Source: Micropterix aruncella (taxonomy: Eukaryota; Arthropoda; Insecta; Lepidoptera; Micropterigidae). Taken from it: a DNA stretch of 64,000 bases. Numbering within the stretch: the stretch's first letter is position 1; each line of letters starts with the position of its first letter. The notes below the pieces were generated by a model. That model was not told where the DNA came from. It searched no databases and was given only the letters and a program-made list of their open reading frames with translations. A program made the translations under genes and the position numbers. The stretch is from NCBI GenBank assembly GCA_944548615.1, contig OX155954.1, forward strand, positions 4,963,924 through 5,027,923, given 5' to 3'. Below, piece by piece: positions 12,301-21,378 of the stretch.

Positions 12301-13245
12301 GCTGATGAGGAACTGTGATGGGAAATGTGTATATATATATATTTTATGTATGAGTGTGTATTTATATATACATGCATCTATTTATTATAATTCCTATGTA
12401 GGTAATTCTCATTTTATCCTTTTATTATTACCGCTTTACTAACAAACATTAGTTGTCTTTTCCTTCAAATTTTCTTAATTATTTTGCTAAAAACATTATT
12501 TTAACCAAAAATTTATAAAAAAGTGTACTATGTAACAAATATAAGAGTAGTATCACTCCAGAACAGACTGTAGTCAGGTGGAGCTGATAAAATCCATCAA
12601 ATCTGTACTTTCTTTGCTTCGCAAACTCTTTTCTACACTGTATTATTTATGTCAACATTGTAAAATTTTAATTTTGGATTTAAATAAATAAATTTAAATA
12701 CTGATCAAGACTAATGACTTTTCCACGTGTTCGCATCTTTTTGATGTATAAATTAAGTAAACTATTTTTTTTTTAGAAACTCAAATATTCTTATTATTAT
12801 ATTATAGTTTTTGCTTTTTTCTGAGTTATATTTTAGGTAACATATTTTTTTTAACTCAAATATATTTGGTTTACAGGTAATTTTTTTTTACTATTTCTAA
12901 CCCTTGCTAAAATGTAATTTTTAAAGTTAGTAAATTTTAAAATGGAATTAAGAAAAATACTAAAAAGTTGATATTGATTATTGATGATATTATGAAGATT
13001 GATATATTGATTATTCCCCGTCACTCTTCATTTGTTTACATCTTACCTTTGATCTATAATTTATAGCAGAATCACTTGTAAGAATGCCGCTTCCTCGGGG
13101 ACAGCCCATCCTCACAACATACTCTTACCTTAATGACACAATCTTCTCCTCCGCTATATAGCTTATTTTCATCCCACGCTAGAGCCAGTATGTCACCAGC
13201 ATGTCTCTGATCCTCTGCCACTTCAGCTACCATTTTTAAAGCCAT
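6303..13245 (-). CDS. WD40/beta-propeller repeat protein, three exons
   Basis: Three exons join in frame on the minus strand: 13245-13129 (39 codons, donor AAG|GTAAGA), 8622-8262 (acceptor TATTACAG, donor CCAG|GTACGC) and 6676-6303 (acceptor TTTCAG, stop TAA). The sum is 852 nt, 283 aa. The first junction falls inside a WD40 repeat: HAGDILALAWDENKLYSGG, then DCVIK joined to AWDPDLK. Later stretches keep propeller spacing, such as GSLWAAGMGSELRVWPP and KDGRIWTGGWDGVARKW. The start was chosen at ATG 13245; a stop lies 14 codons upstream in frame, but those codons look coding-like, so an upstream exon cannot be excluded. A minus-strand AATAAA lies just past the stop (about 6286-6294). The two large introns are full of repeats. 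The family gives no specific function (a scaffold is the usual inference). It is divergently paired with the first PGRP gene. Confidence 0.8.
6750..7152 (+). mobile_element. Family II inverted-repeat element, copy 1
   Basis: The ~0.4 kb unit begins ACACTACTGCC and ends GGCAGTCGTGT; the consensus terminal repeat is ACACGACTGCC. The interior phrases GAACTATTGTATTTATAATT, AATCAGACCTTTCATTTGAT and GGAAAACATACATAGATGAA recur at 13851, 42135 (inverted), 42845 and 58388. There is no coding capacity, so it is a non-autonomous DNA element. It sits downstream of the splice acceptor of the last WD40 exon, inside the second intron. Confidence 0.75.
7264..7510. mobile_element. Short inverted-repeat element in WD40 intron
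   Basis: The ends are TGTCGTCTAATTTCAAACTC and its near reverse complement GAGTTCGAAGTTAGACAACA. The interior also holds a second partial match, TTCGAACTCCGATACG. The open frame across it is an accident of low stop density. Unclassified miniature element. Confidence 0.55.
7966..8110. repeat. Hairpin with ~60-bp arms
   Basis: The left arm (about 7966-8030) contains AACACAATGATTCTGCGTCA, CTAACTAGGCAGAGCC and TTCCAAGGAAG. The right arm (about 8045-8110) is its near-perfect reverse complement. The loop is about 15 nt. In DNA this is a fold-back element; in WD40 pre-mRNA it would form a stable hairpin. It lies 130 bp downstream of the exon 2 donor. Confidence 0.8.
8772..8978. repeat. Hairpin with ~75-bp arms in WD40 intron 1
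   Basis: The left arm carries GACAGCGGGATAGTTTGAGC, AGTTAATTACTTTGC and CTATGCTTTTGGATTAAT. The right arm (8909-8978) is its near reverse complement. The centre is an AT-rich (TA)n stretch. Fold-back or miniature inverted-repeat element. Confidence 0.75.
9060..9360 (-). pseudogene. Non-LTR retrotransposon 3' fragment
   Basis: On the minus strand the frame reads RKISKLNWQWVGHIARRTDN, matching the conserved tail of many insect LINE reverse transcriptase proteins, followed by a decayed remainder. Downstream, at 9090-9115, is the phrase ACGTCCACTGCTGGAC, a hallmark of a LINE 3' region widespread in moth genomes. It is 5'-truncated with no reverse transcriptase core left. Confidence 0.7.
10140..10610 (+). 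pseudogene. mariner transposase C-terminal remnant
   Basis: Around 10255-10310 the frame reads FWQDSAPSHKAIEHQ, corresponding to the QDNAPAHxA block with the second catalytic Asp. It is followed by a stop codon and a frameshift. From about 10370 a frame reads SSDANPLDISIWSILETRVS, corresponding to the SPDLNPLDYxxW block with the third catalytic Asp. Premature stops and a shifted frame show it is inactive. It lies in intron 1 of the WD40 gene, on the opposite strand. Confidence 0.75.
10680..13020. other. AT-rich intron sequence, nothing recognised
   Basis: Intron 1 of the WD40 gene. The sequence is strongly AT-rich with (TTTA)n at 11545-11575 and an ATATATATATAT run near 12335. The short open frames here show no family motif. 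I see no gene. Confidence 0.6.
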
Positions 13246-13466
13246 GGCCCTAAAATGACCCGAACAAATAACGGAGAACTACGCCGCCGCCACTACGTCC
13301 GTTCTAGAAACTGTTTCAGACACTATTTCTGACAGTTGGTTAATTTTAGAAGCGCCCAAGAATAAACTGCGCTATGGACACTGCAATGATAGCACAGCTG
13401 CTTTTCCAGTTGCGATGTGACACATTCAAAACATAAATAATAATAATATCAATACGTACAAAAACT

Positions 13467-13548
13467 GGGATCTCCCAACTACAGACGCTTATCTATTCGG
13501 AATAATAATGAGTTTATTTAATTTTATTGTGTTGCGTCGATGTTCAGT
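13467..13548 (+). promoter_or_regulatory. kappaB + GATA + core promoter of PGRP-A
   Basis: GGGATCTCCC at 13467-13476 fits the kappaB consensus GGGRNNYYCC in full. TTATCT at 13489-13494 is a GATA site (AGATAA on the minus strand) 12 bp away. An AT-rich TATA-like stretch lies at 13512-13526, and an arthropod initiator-like TCAGT is at 13544-13548. The PGRP-A start codon is at 13629, giving a leader of about 80 nt. Paired kappaB/GATA sites are a known signature of insect immune-response promoters. That this one is active is an inference. Confidence 0.55.
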
Positions 13549-13628
13549 CTCCGCGCGTTTGTTGAGTCGTCGACGTCTGAATATAATTAGCATTCTTGAC
13601 CAATTTTTCATCAATTTCGCCTTTGACA

Positions 13629-16600
13629 ATGAAAGTTATTTGTACAGCAGTCGTGACTTTGATATTACACGTAAACGAAATTTCGTTGGCTCAAACAGGT
13701 GAGTCCATAGCGCTTGTTTATACATTACTAGTTTATGTACATACTTAGGGAGAGTGCGTGCGTATTAAATTAAACCTAGGAACCTAAGCACAAGAGTCCG
13801 AATCAAATAATTAATTGTAAAACAAATAAATATATAAAAAGGAATAAAAAACACGACTGCTTTGACTAAAATTTAACTACTGTATTTATAATTATTTTAA
13901 TTACGGTTTTTCTATAAAATATTTGTAGTTTATGTATTTATCCGTATGAATATACATTTTCGGAATGTTTTCAATCAGACCTATCATTTCATACTAAACA
14001 CGATTTATTTATGTTAATTTATTGACATTTGGAGATTTGGGCATTTAGACGACTATTTACTTGATGTTTGGACAACTTGGATTGTCAACTACAGCGGGCG
14101 AGCCCGTCACCACAGGAAGTTTTAACGATTAGTCGTTCTATCTCCCTGGAGTGAGCGTAGAAGACTTGGGACAAAACAGTCCACCATCTAACTACGCCAC
14201 AACCCGCAAGAGACCAACGCCTTTACCGCGAGATAGCCAGTAATGTTACCTGGCGGGCCGACACTCGCGCCCTTGCTTCCAATTGTGACCAGATTTCTCC
14301 GATCTCTCGATTGGTTCCGAGTTCGAGGTCGCTTGCGCGGTCCTCTCCCTTACAAAGCAGTGAAACGGTGAATACCGAATCTATCGCGGACCATGGCGTC
14401 CTTTGCCCAACTCTGAACCGGGATCGGATGGCCGATGGTCATTTCAAGAGCAGTCGCCGTAAGGTACGCAACCACCCCCGCTCTATAGGAAACAATACAG
14501 CTTCCAGACTCCCCCGACTGTTAGTCGGAGAGCACAATCGATTGGCTTGCGCCGCACGGTGCGCAGACCGTCCAGGAGCGCCAGAGGTTTGATTCCCAGG
14601 GGAAACTGACCAGGGCCAGAGTCCTACCCAGGTTCGCACCCCGTGCGTGGAGGCCGTCGGATGGGTGTTGACCCGTGAGTATGAGCGGCCCTGAACACAT
14701 GGGTCTTCGTGACCAACCCAGCATGGGCTCATTAACTCCCCCATTGATGTTTGGACAGTTAAGGTACCCTATGACACTCTGGATAACATAACGATTCACC
14801 AAAACTTCACACTTCTAAATCGTTTAGAAGTGTGAAGTTTTAGATTATTAATTAGTTTTAGATCGTTTAGAAGTTATGCCCGAATAAAGAAACGGAAAAC
14901 ATACATAGGATGCACCCTGAACACATTACACTCCTTTTTTGTTGGGCAGTCAGGTAAAAATATGCAAGTTCACCCGTCTCATTGATTGATTTGTTGTCTT
15001 ACCATTGGTCCGTAATTATATAAGCAATAAATAAAACCTATGTGATTTTTATAACTTTTTTAACACCTATATTATTATTTTCCAATTGTATGGCTAGGGG
15101 ACGTGATAAGAATAACTTTGGTAATCCCTGCCTTAGAGTGCCTTGTTTACATAATATATGATGTTATATAACGCAACGAATTATATAGGAACGATTTTTA
15201 TTCTGTGCATGTTTACTATTTGATCGTACATGTATTTATGTAGGTACGATCAAATATTAGATCGTATATATAGTTTGTAGATCGCAAATCAAAACAAAAG
15301 AATTCTGGTGTTTTAGTTCCACATTATAGGGATATCTGAAAGGAAGGTTTCCAGGACAAAAATAAATGATTATTACTATAAACAAGATAACAACGGATTT
15401 ACCGCGTGAACTTTGTAGCACCCCACGTTTCGGGATGTTGGAACTGCCATTGCCCAGGATAGACTGGGTAGTCTACCCTGGACAACGTAGATAGGGCTAT
15501 CTACATTGTCTACCCTGGACATTGGATCGAAGCGTAGGGTGCTAAAAACTTTACGCGATTAATCCATTTCAATCTTGCTTATAATGCCAAGCGAACGCGA
15601 TAGCCTTCAATTTAATATTTATAATTACTCTATCATGCGGAATTTTTAACAAAATCTCGTAAGTTATGGAACTTTTTTTGGAAATAAGTAATTAGGTAAT
15701 AAGGACAAAGACCAGGGTCTTTGTATTAAATAACTAGATTTTGTAAATAGATAAAAATAATTAAAAAGATATTTTTAAAATAAATACTATTGTGTTATCA
15801 ATTGTCATGTAATGTTTTTTTTTGCTATCATGCAAATGTTATTAAATATAAGTTACAACGTGCTCACGCCATTTAAATGATTGCTTTCCCAAACTTTGAT
15901 CTTAGCGAAAATGTCGAAGTCGCGACTGCAGTAAAAAGCTGGATAAACCCAGGCGGGACTGAGCTTATCCAGTCCAGTCTGGTTACACAATATTATTTTG
16001 AGCAAAAACGTAAAGACGGACTATTAGGATGATTACCTTCTATTGCGTAAACGCTAACATAATAAAATATTTGGTGAAATACGTCATCTCCGGTACCGTC
16101 AAACGCTTCCTCTTTACGTTTCATTTGTTTTAGTACTCAGGCTGAAACCAGATGTATTTTGGACATAAGATTGGCGAAATCTCGTTTGGTCTCGTCTACG
16201 AAACGCTCCTCTCGTCTCGCGTCTCGATCTTCAGAGTCTCGTCTCTTCTTGAGTCTCGAGAATCAGAGACTCGTCTTATCTCGCTAGTGTCGAGACGAAG
16301 CTCAGACTCAGTCTCGTCTCGAATTTTCGAGACGAGACTCAAGACTATACTGGTGTCGTGCTTATCACCATTGGCTAATTAGTCGATGACGCGTTCTCAA
16401 GAGACTCTCGAGAGTCTCGGTCGAGATTCGAGACGAGACTGATAGCAGTCTACTCCCGATTTTTTCGAAATGAAACTACGATTTTCACACGAGACGAGAT
16501 TCGTTTAAGTCTTGTGTCCACAATATATGTCATTATTTTCTATATCTTTTTTTCCAGAATCCTGTCCGGGAGTGATCAGTCGAGAAGAATGGGGTGGCCG

Positions 16601-18477
16601 CCGACCCGAACATGTCGAATATCTTCTACGTCCTGTTAAAAACGTCGTTATTCAGCACACCGTAACGCCGCAGTGCACCACAGCTTCTTCGTGTGCGAAA
16701 AGAGTCCGCAACATGCAGGCACATCACATGGATGAATTAGGGTTCAATGACCTTGGAATGTCGTCAGTTTTATTATTATCTCTACATATTAAAGACAAAT
16801 TGTGTTTAGCGGATTTTCGCCGTATGTACCCGCTAATCTTCACAACAACCAAATCGATCATAATGCAGTTTTCACCAACACGTAGAGAGTCGTTTCTTGC
16901 AGGTTTTAGACTCAGTTTTTTCGGGATCGATTTTGAAGGGGCTGAGCAATAATAAAAAATGTATGAAGTTACAACTCCGACGAAGTTGTCGAACACTATT
17001 AATTCTGCTCCTTGGCTACACTCCAGCGAGTTATTTAGCTTTTTATACCCTTAGGCCAGCCCCATACTTGTACCACGTACGCGACGCATTATGACGTTCG
17101 GTCCTTGAATTTGCTTGAAGCAGACACACATCCCACGCAACGTTGTATGAGATGTGTCTGCTTTCACTATGCGTTGCGTACGTGGGGCAAGTGTGGTACT
17201 GCCCTACGGGTATAGCGGTGCCGGCACACTGGTTCTACGTGCGCAACGTACACAACGCATTATGACATCTGGCCCTCGAATTTGCACGCAAGCAATTTCA
17301 AGGGTCAGATGTTATTAATGCGTTGCGTACATTGCGTACATAGGGCAAGTGTTCCGGCAGCCCTATTATCAGTTGTCAAAACTGTCACAACTGAGGGCGT
17401 TTTTCCTTCATTAAAGATGTAATCGTATAGAGAATCACATCAGGAATTACATGCCGTTTTGAAAAATACTACTAACTTCATTAGAAACACTGTGAAAAAG
17501 TTTATATTTAATAAGAAAAATATTGATCTGAGAAGGAGCACTGTAAATGAGTTAAAGTCCACCCGATGAAAAGTGGGCTCTTTACTGATTGAGATCATCT
17601 ACTAAGTGGTACTGAAACCTTGAATTATTCCTTCCTATGTCAAGCACGATACATGTGTCCTTATTAATCATTAGAAAGCCAGCTATGGCAATGAAACTCA
17701 CGACGGCATGTTTTCAACCCCGGAAATTTTATTTTTAGGGTGTGTTAGTGCATGCATACTAATATATACGGGTGGCCTTTTTAATGAAGGCGTCTTTTAC
17801 AGCATATAATTACATAATTACATAAATACGGAGATCGTTCGCCCGCGAATTGTCACAAAAGGAAAACCACCGATTTAGGGTGATAAACCACGTTTTCGTC
17901 CACTTAGGATTTTTGATAGGTCATCGGATAGCTGTTATATCTGTTATGATTATTATTTCTGCTGCGGTAATACTGCAAGGAAGAAGAAGTGTTAGCGTTA
18001 TGGCCGCCGTCCGCTAAGAATGAAAACGTCTCGAAAAGATTTTTTTTTAATGAAATAAATTTGTAGAAGTTATGTATTAGAAATGTGTAGACATAGAAAT
18101 TATATTTGAAGAGTATATTTTATGTGTTTTAACTTTTCGATTTTTCCAAGATTTGCTTATGTTTCAGATTCAATATTGGCGATGATGGCGGTATCTACGA
18201 AGCGCCCGGTTGGCACAAAGTCGGCGCTCACACAAACGACAAATGGAATAACAAAAGCATAGCGATCGCTTTCATTGGTAATTTTCAGGAGAAATTACCC
18301 ACTCAAGCAGCTCTAGACGCGGCAAAATCGTTGCTAGAATGTGGCGTCGAGAAGAAACTGCTATCAAGCGATTATAGACTGTATGCACATCTTCAGTTAT
18401 ACCCAACTCTTAGTCCAGGAGAGAAGCTATATCAAGAAATAAGAAAATGGCCGCACTGGTCCCGAAACGTTGTTTAA
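13629..18477 (+). CDS. Peptidoglycan recognition protein, short secreted (PGRP-A)
   Basis: The three exons are 13629-13698 (signal peptide, donor ACAG|GTGAGT), 16558-16762 and 18168-18477, joining in frame to 194 aa. Residues 1-19 are a hydrophobic signal peptide. The PGRP domain follows: CPGVISREEWGG, then VVIQHTVTPQC with the cysteine pair, then FNIGDDGGIYEAPGW. The stop follows WPHWSRNVV. Of the amidase zinc ligands, the first His is kept (IQHT). The catalytic Tyr is Met (DLGMS) and the Cys is Ser (TLSPG), so it should bind but not cut peptidoglycan. The exon 2 donor is GTCAGT, a weak form. The last two exons of its neighbours are fused here into one. AATAAA is at 18490. It is a probable secreted sensor upstream of Toll or Imd signalling. 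Confidence 0.88.
13851..14060 (+). mobile_element. Family II element copy 2, left part
   Basis: Begins ACACGACTGCTTTGAC and follows the family II consensus up to the duplicated site TTGATGTTTGGACA, where the family I element was inserted. The right part resumes at 14758 and ends near 14955 with GGGCAGTCAGGT. It lies in intron 1 of PGRP-A. Confidence 0.75.
14075..14743 (+). mobile_element. Family I retroposon-like element, copy 2, with target duplication
   Basis: The 669-bp unit is flanked by TTGATGTTTGGACA on both sides (14061-14074 and 14744-14757), an exact 14-bp target-site duplication that fixes its borders. It starts ACTTGGATTGTCAACTACAG, has the CGGGCGAGCCCG hairpin near position 20, a B-box-like GAGTTCGAGGTCGC near 14320, and a second one, GGTTTGATTCCCAGGGG, near 14585. 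It ends ATTAACTCCCCCA without poly(A) or a simple repeat. It does not have a consistent open frame. Duplications of this length fit target-primed reverse transcription. Confidence 0.8.
14758..14955 (+). mobile_element. Family II element copy 2, right part
   Basis: Continuation of the element split by the family I insertion, from CAGTTAAGGTACCCTATGAC-type sequence to the terminal GGGCAGTCAGGT. A short local inverted duplication around AACTTCACACTTCTAAATCG (about 14808-14865) is private to this copy. Confidence 0.7.
15408..15575. repeat. Fold-back element with nested palindrome
   Basis: Outer arms: GCGTGAACTTTGTAGCACCC and the near reverse complement GGGTGCTAAAAACTTTACGC. The core has nested inverted repeats built on GTCTACCCTGGACA and GTAGATAGGGCTATCTAC. 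The outer arms are imperfect, so it is old. It lies in intron 1 of PGRP-A. Confidence 0.65.
16170..16500. repeat. GTCTC/GAGAC-dense tract
   Basis: About 330 bp, immediately upstream of PGRP-A exon 2, is built of the word GTCTC and its complement GAGAC in both orientations, with palindromic junctions such as TCTCGAGA and CGAGACGAGAC. It is neither a regular tandem array nor a single hairpin. It could be a degenerate satellite or a cluster of a sequence-specific protein's binding sites. Confidence 0.7.
16763..18167 (+). other. PGRP-A intron 2 with two GC-rich fold-backs
   Basis: 17050-17210 and 17220-17370 are two adjacent inverted-repeat units sharing CGTACGCAACGCAT-type arms and the interior phrases GCATTATGAC and CTTGAATTTGC; see the separate entry. 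The remainder (17380-18160) shows nothing recognisable. Confidence 0.6.
17050..17370. mobile_element. Twin inverted-repeat elements in tandem
   Basis: Unit 1 pairs CCACGTACGCGACGCATTAT with ATGCGTTGCGTACGTGG, and inside it AGCAGACACA pairs with TGTGTCTGCT. Unit 2 pairs GTGCGCAACGTACACAACGC with GCGTTGCGTACATTGCGTAC, and inside it TGACATCTGGCCCT pairs with AGGGTCAGATGTTA. The two units are related but not identical, so one probably inserted beside another or the pair arose by duplication. Confidence 0.7.
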
Positions 18478-18526
18478 TATCGTATACCTAATAAAAATAA
18501 TGGTGATAAATTTGCATTTTTTGTTT

Positions 18527-18640
18527 GGGGATCCCCACGAATCCGTGAATCGATACCGGAAAGTCGACTCTGTTTCCACGACTTGAATATTTTATGGCAC
18601 GGCGATAAGGTAAACAAACTTTGACCTTGTTTGTTATAAA
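18527..18640 (+). promoter_or_regulatory. kappaB + GATA + TATA of PGRP-B
   Basis: GGGGATCCCC (18527-18536) fits GGGRNNYYCC and is a perfect palindrome. GATAAG is at 18604-18609 and TATAAA at 18635-18640. The PGRP-B start codon is at 18711, giving an expected leader of about 45 nt. All of this fits in the 233 bp between the PGRP-A stop and the PGRP-B start. The same kappaB/GATA pairing stands before PGRP-A. Immune inducibility is an inference. Confidence 0.6.
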
Positions 18641-18710
18641 TATCACAGAAAGCCATATACATTTCGCAGATGTCATCAAGATTCCAGCTATTAGATACGT
18701 CGTGTCAACG

Positions 18711-20913
18711 ATGAAAGTGATTTTAGTTACTGCATTGCTACTGATCGAGGTGTTGAGTAGGCAAGCACAAGCACGTAAGCACGAACATATCAAATGTGTA
18801 AACTTTCACTTCGCATCTCTAGTATTTAATTCATCTAATCGAACAGAATGGAAAATTCGCAATGGGGATTTTCCATTCGCATAATTTTTCAATCTTTCTT
18901 ATATTATATAGAAAATGCCTGTCCTGGGATTGTGAATCGTCAAGGGTGGGGTGGCAGACCACCTGGAGATCTGGAATACATGCTTCGTCCGATTCATTAT
19001 GTGATTATTCAACACACTGTTTCTCCGGAATGTTCTGACAGAGAAAGCTGTTCTAAGAGTGTTAGAGGAATTCAAAGTTATCACATGGATAATCTAGGAT
19101 GGCATGATATAGGATTATCGTAAGTTCATATACAGAGTGGCAGAAAAGTCTTAAGAAATTTGAATGGCAAAGGACAATGGGCAAAAATGTATGAGCGTTG
19201 GGCCCACCTCTCCAATAACAGTAACGTATTTACCTTTAGAACGGTCTATTTATCTTGAATATTTATCTTCGGAGTTTTGAAGTTCATAATCTTCTTGAAT
19301 ATAGCTAATTACACGAAAACCCCAATGCCAATTATATATTTAAAATGTAATATTTGCAGGGAAGATCCATAAAAGATAATATTGTATATTATGATGTATG
19401 GTCACTGGGTACACCATTTTGGACAGCTGACCTCAGCGTATTACGTATGTCTGTATACAGAGCGGCAATGCAATCATGAGACACATTACAGAGTTCAAGC
19501 AACATATCCCAGTATTTTCCCTTTATATACTGCTGACGAACTCGAGCATCCTTAGGAAGTATGAAGTAGGAAGTATTTTGGTATACAGGCTTTAATACAT
19601 AATAATTACGCACTTTAATGTTCAGATAGGCTAATAGATGTCATTCTATCTCTGCGTATTATTTCTGTGATGTAATCGGCCTATATATAAAATGCGATAT
19701 ATGGCACTAATAATTGAATGTTATCATTGTTATCATTGGTTAAATTATTGGGTTTTTATAAACAATCAGTTCTAAAAAAAACACATTGATTTTATCAATG
19801 TTATTATAAATGGCTAAATAAATTGCAATTAGTTTGTCCAGCGCAGAACGATTAAGATGCCAATGGGTTTTAAAAATATGGAATACTCAGAAAGACTCCG
19901 CAGTTTTCAACTGCCCACCCTCAAAGGTCGTCGGATCAGGGGCAAACTCATTGAGACGTATAAGATCCTCAACGGATGCTATAATTACCCCAAGTTGTCT
20001 TTAGCCTTCGAGCGGAAACACATGCATCATTTCCGAGGACACGACTTCAAACTGGAGAAAACTCATAACCATACCAATCCCAGAAAACACTTCCTAGCCA
20101 TTGACCAGTGGAACAGTTTACCTGTTCAGTGGTTGAAGTGGTTGAAGCGTGTAGCGTCAATATATTTCAAAATAGACTAGACGTACATAAAAAAATGTAA
20201 TTTAACTCAGTGCTAAATTCAGATACATCAGCAATTATGATGCCTCTCTGTAAACATAATAATAATAATGATAAAGATAATAATTATGGATTATTAAATA
20301 GCCGACGCCGCGCGCGCAACATTGCCTCAATTAAACTACCATAAACAAAATTCAGGCAGCCATGACAGCTACATTTCCAAGAACTGGTCTATGAGCTGGT
20401 ATTCCTTTAGCACCCGTTCGTGAAATTCAACATTCAAAGTTAAACTTCCAAAAAGATTTTTGGACTATCTCTACTACATGATTGAATTTTATATTTTAAT
20501 ATATTATATAACTTTATTTTCACATAAATTTTAGTTTTATGGTCGGCGATAATGGTGAAATCTATGAAGGCACTGGATGGGTCAAGGTCGGAGCTCACAC
20601 TAGAGGATATAATAAGAAAGGAATTTCATTGGCATTCCTAGGAACTTTCATTGGTGAGCACTACTTAATTTTTTATAGAAGCAAAATCGTTGATTTCGAA
20701 TTTAATAGAAGTGTTTCTTTTTCAGACAAACTTCCAAGTCAGGCAGCACTAGACGCAGCGAAGAGTTTGCTATCATGCGGATTGGAGAGAAAAATATTGG
20801 CTGACGACTATAAACTGTATGGGCATCTTCAGCTATCAGCTACTCAGAGTCCCGGTCAAAGACTTTATCAGGAGATTCAAAAATGGCCGCACTGGACGAG
20901 AGATGTCGTATAA
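18711..20913 (+). CDS. Peptidoglycan recognition protein, short secreted (PGRP-B)
   Basis: Four exons join in frame: 18711-18774 (signal peptide, donor GCAC|GTAAGC), 18912-19119 (donor TATC|GTAAGT), 20535-20653 (donor ATTG|GTGAGC) and 20726-20913; 192 aa. The signal peptide is about 20 residues (M-K-V-I-L-V-T-A-L-L-L-I-E). The domain shows CPGIVNRQGWGGRPPG, VIIQHTVSPEC, FMVGDNGEIYEGTGW, SLLSCG and, at the end, WPHWTRDVV. The IQHT His is kept. The amidase Tyr is replaced by Leu (DIGLS), the second His is kept (YGHLQ), and the Cys is Ser (TQSPG). A non-catalytic binder is expected. AATAAA is at 20961. Intron 2 holds a family III piece and a LINE fragment. Its exon pattern equals that of PGRP-C and differs from PGRP-A by one intron. 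Confidence 0.9.
19590..19855 (+). mobile_element. Family III element, partial copy
   Basis: Shares GATAGGCTAATAGATG, TGTGATGTAATCGGCCTA and ATGGCTAAATAAATTGC with the longer copies near 36.6, 44.8 and 49.8 kb. The right end, with the terminal repeat, is missing; the sequence passes directly into a LINE fragment at about 19855. Confidence 0.65.
19855..20185 (+). pseudogene. Non-LTR reverse transcriptase C-terminal fragment
   Basis: The frame reads YSERLRSFQLPTLKGRRIRG, then L-I-E-T-Y-K-I-L-N-G, then H-T-N-P-R-K-H-F and W-N-S-L-P. These are conserved tail motifs of a CR1/jockey-like LINE family (ERLK-LPTLxYRRxRGDxIExYKIL, and FxxRVVxxWNSLP). No polymerase core remains. It is a dead-on-arrival 5'-truncated copy in the second intron of PGRP-B. 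Confidence 0.75.
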
Positions 20914-21208
20914 TAATCTAAAAATAATAATGACTGATATGAATATATCAAGTTATATTAAATAAATGAATAACAACGTAATTTTACTATCAATGTTGAC
21001 CTCAAGGTCTTTGAGCTGCTTTTTTTATATTAAGTAATATAGTTGTATAAATCATTACTAAGTCTTCATCGATGTTTAAATCTACTCGTTTTTGTAGGTA
21101 AGATGTAATTTCATACAACTTGAATAAAAAACTTATACTTACCTACTTGTTGTTTCTGAAAGCAAACACATGTAAAAACACACTGAAAAAAATGTCTGGT
21201 GACTGGTT

Positions 21209-21264
21209 TATAAAAACAGTTCGAAGCGCGGGGGTTTTAATTAATTATTATCGCGGTAAATCCC
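21209..21264 (+). promoter_or_regulatory. Possible PGRP-C promoter elements
   Basis: TATAAA at 21209-21214 is followed at 21255-21264 by GGTAAATCCC, whose complement GGGATTTACC differs from the kappaB consensus at one position. CTGATAACG near 21280 contains a GATA core. The order (kappaB-like site downstream of TATA) is unusual, so this is weaker than the PGRP-A and PGRP-B promoters. Confidence 0.25.
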
Positions 21265-21378
21265 AAACTGTTTGTCGAGCTGATAACGCAGCCTACTTGA
21301 TTTCCAGGAAAACACATTTCAAACACATGTCATTACGCTCGGTCGGTCGCGGATTAGTTTACTGGTATTTGAAACGGA

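Noticed and set aside
16512..16952. PGRP-A exon 2 read through as one long frame
   Set aside because: The frame continues into the intron after the GTCAGT donor; the domain resumes only at 18168 with the correct phase.
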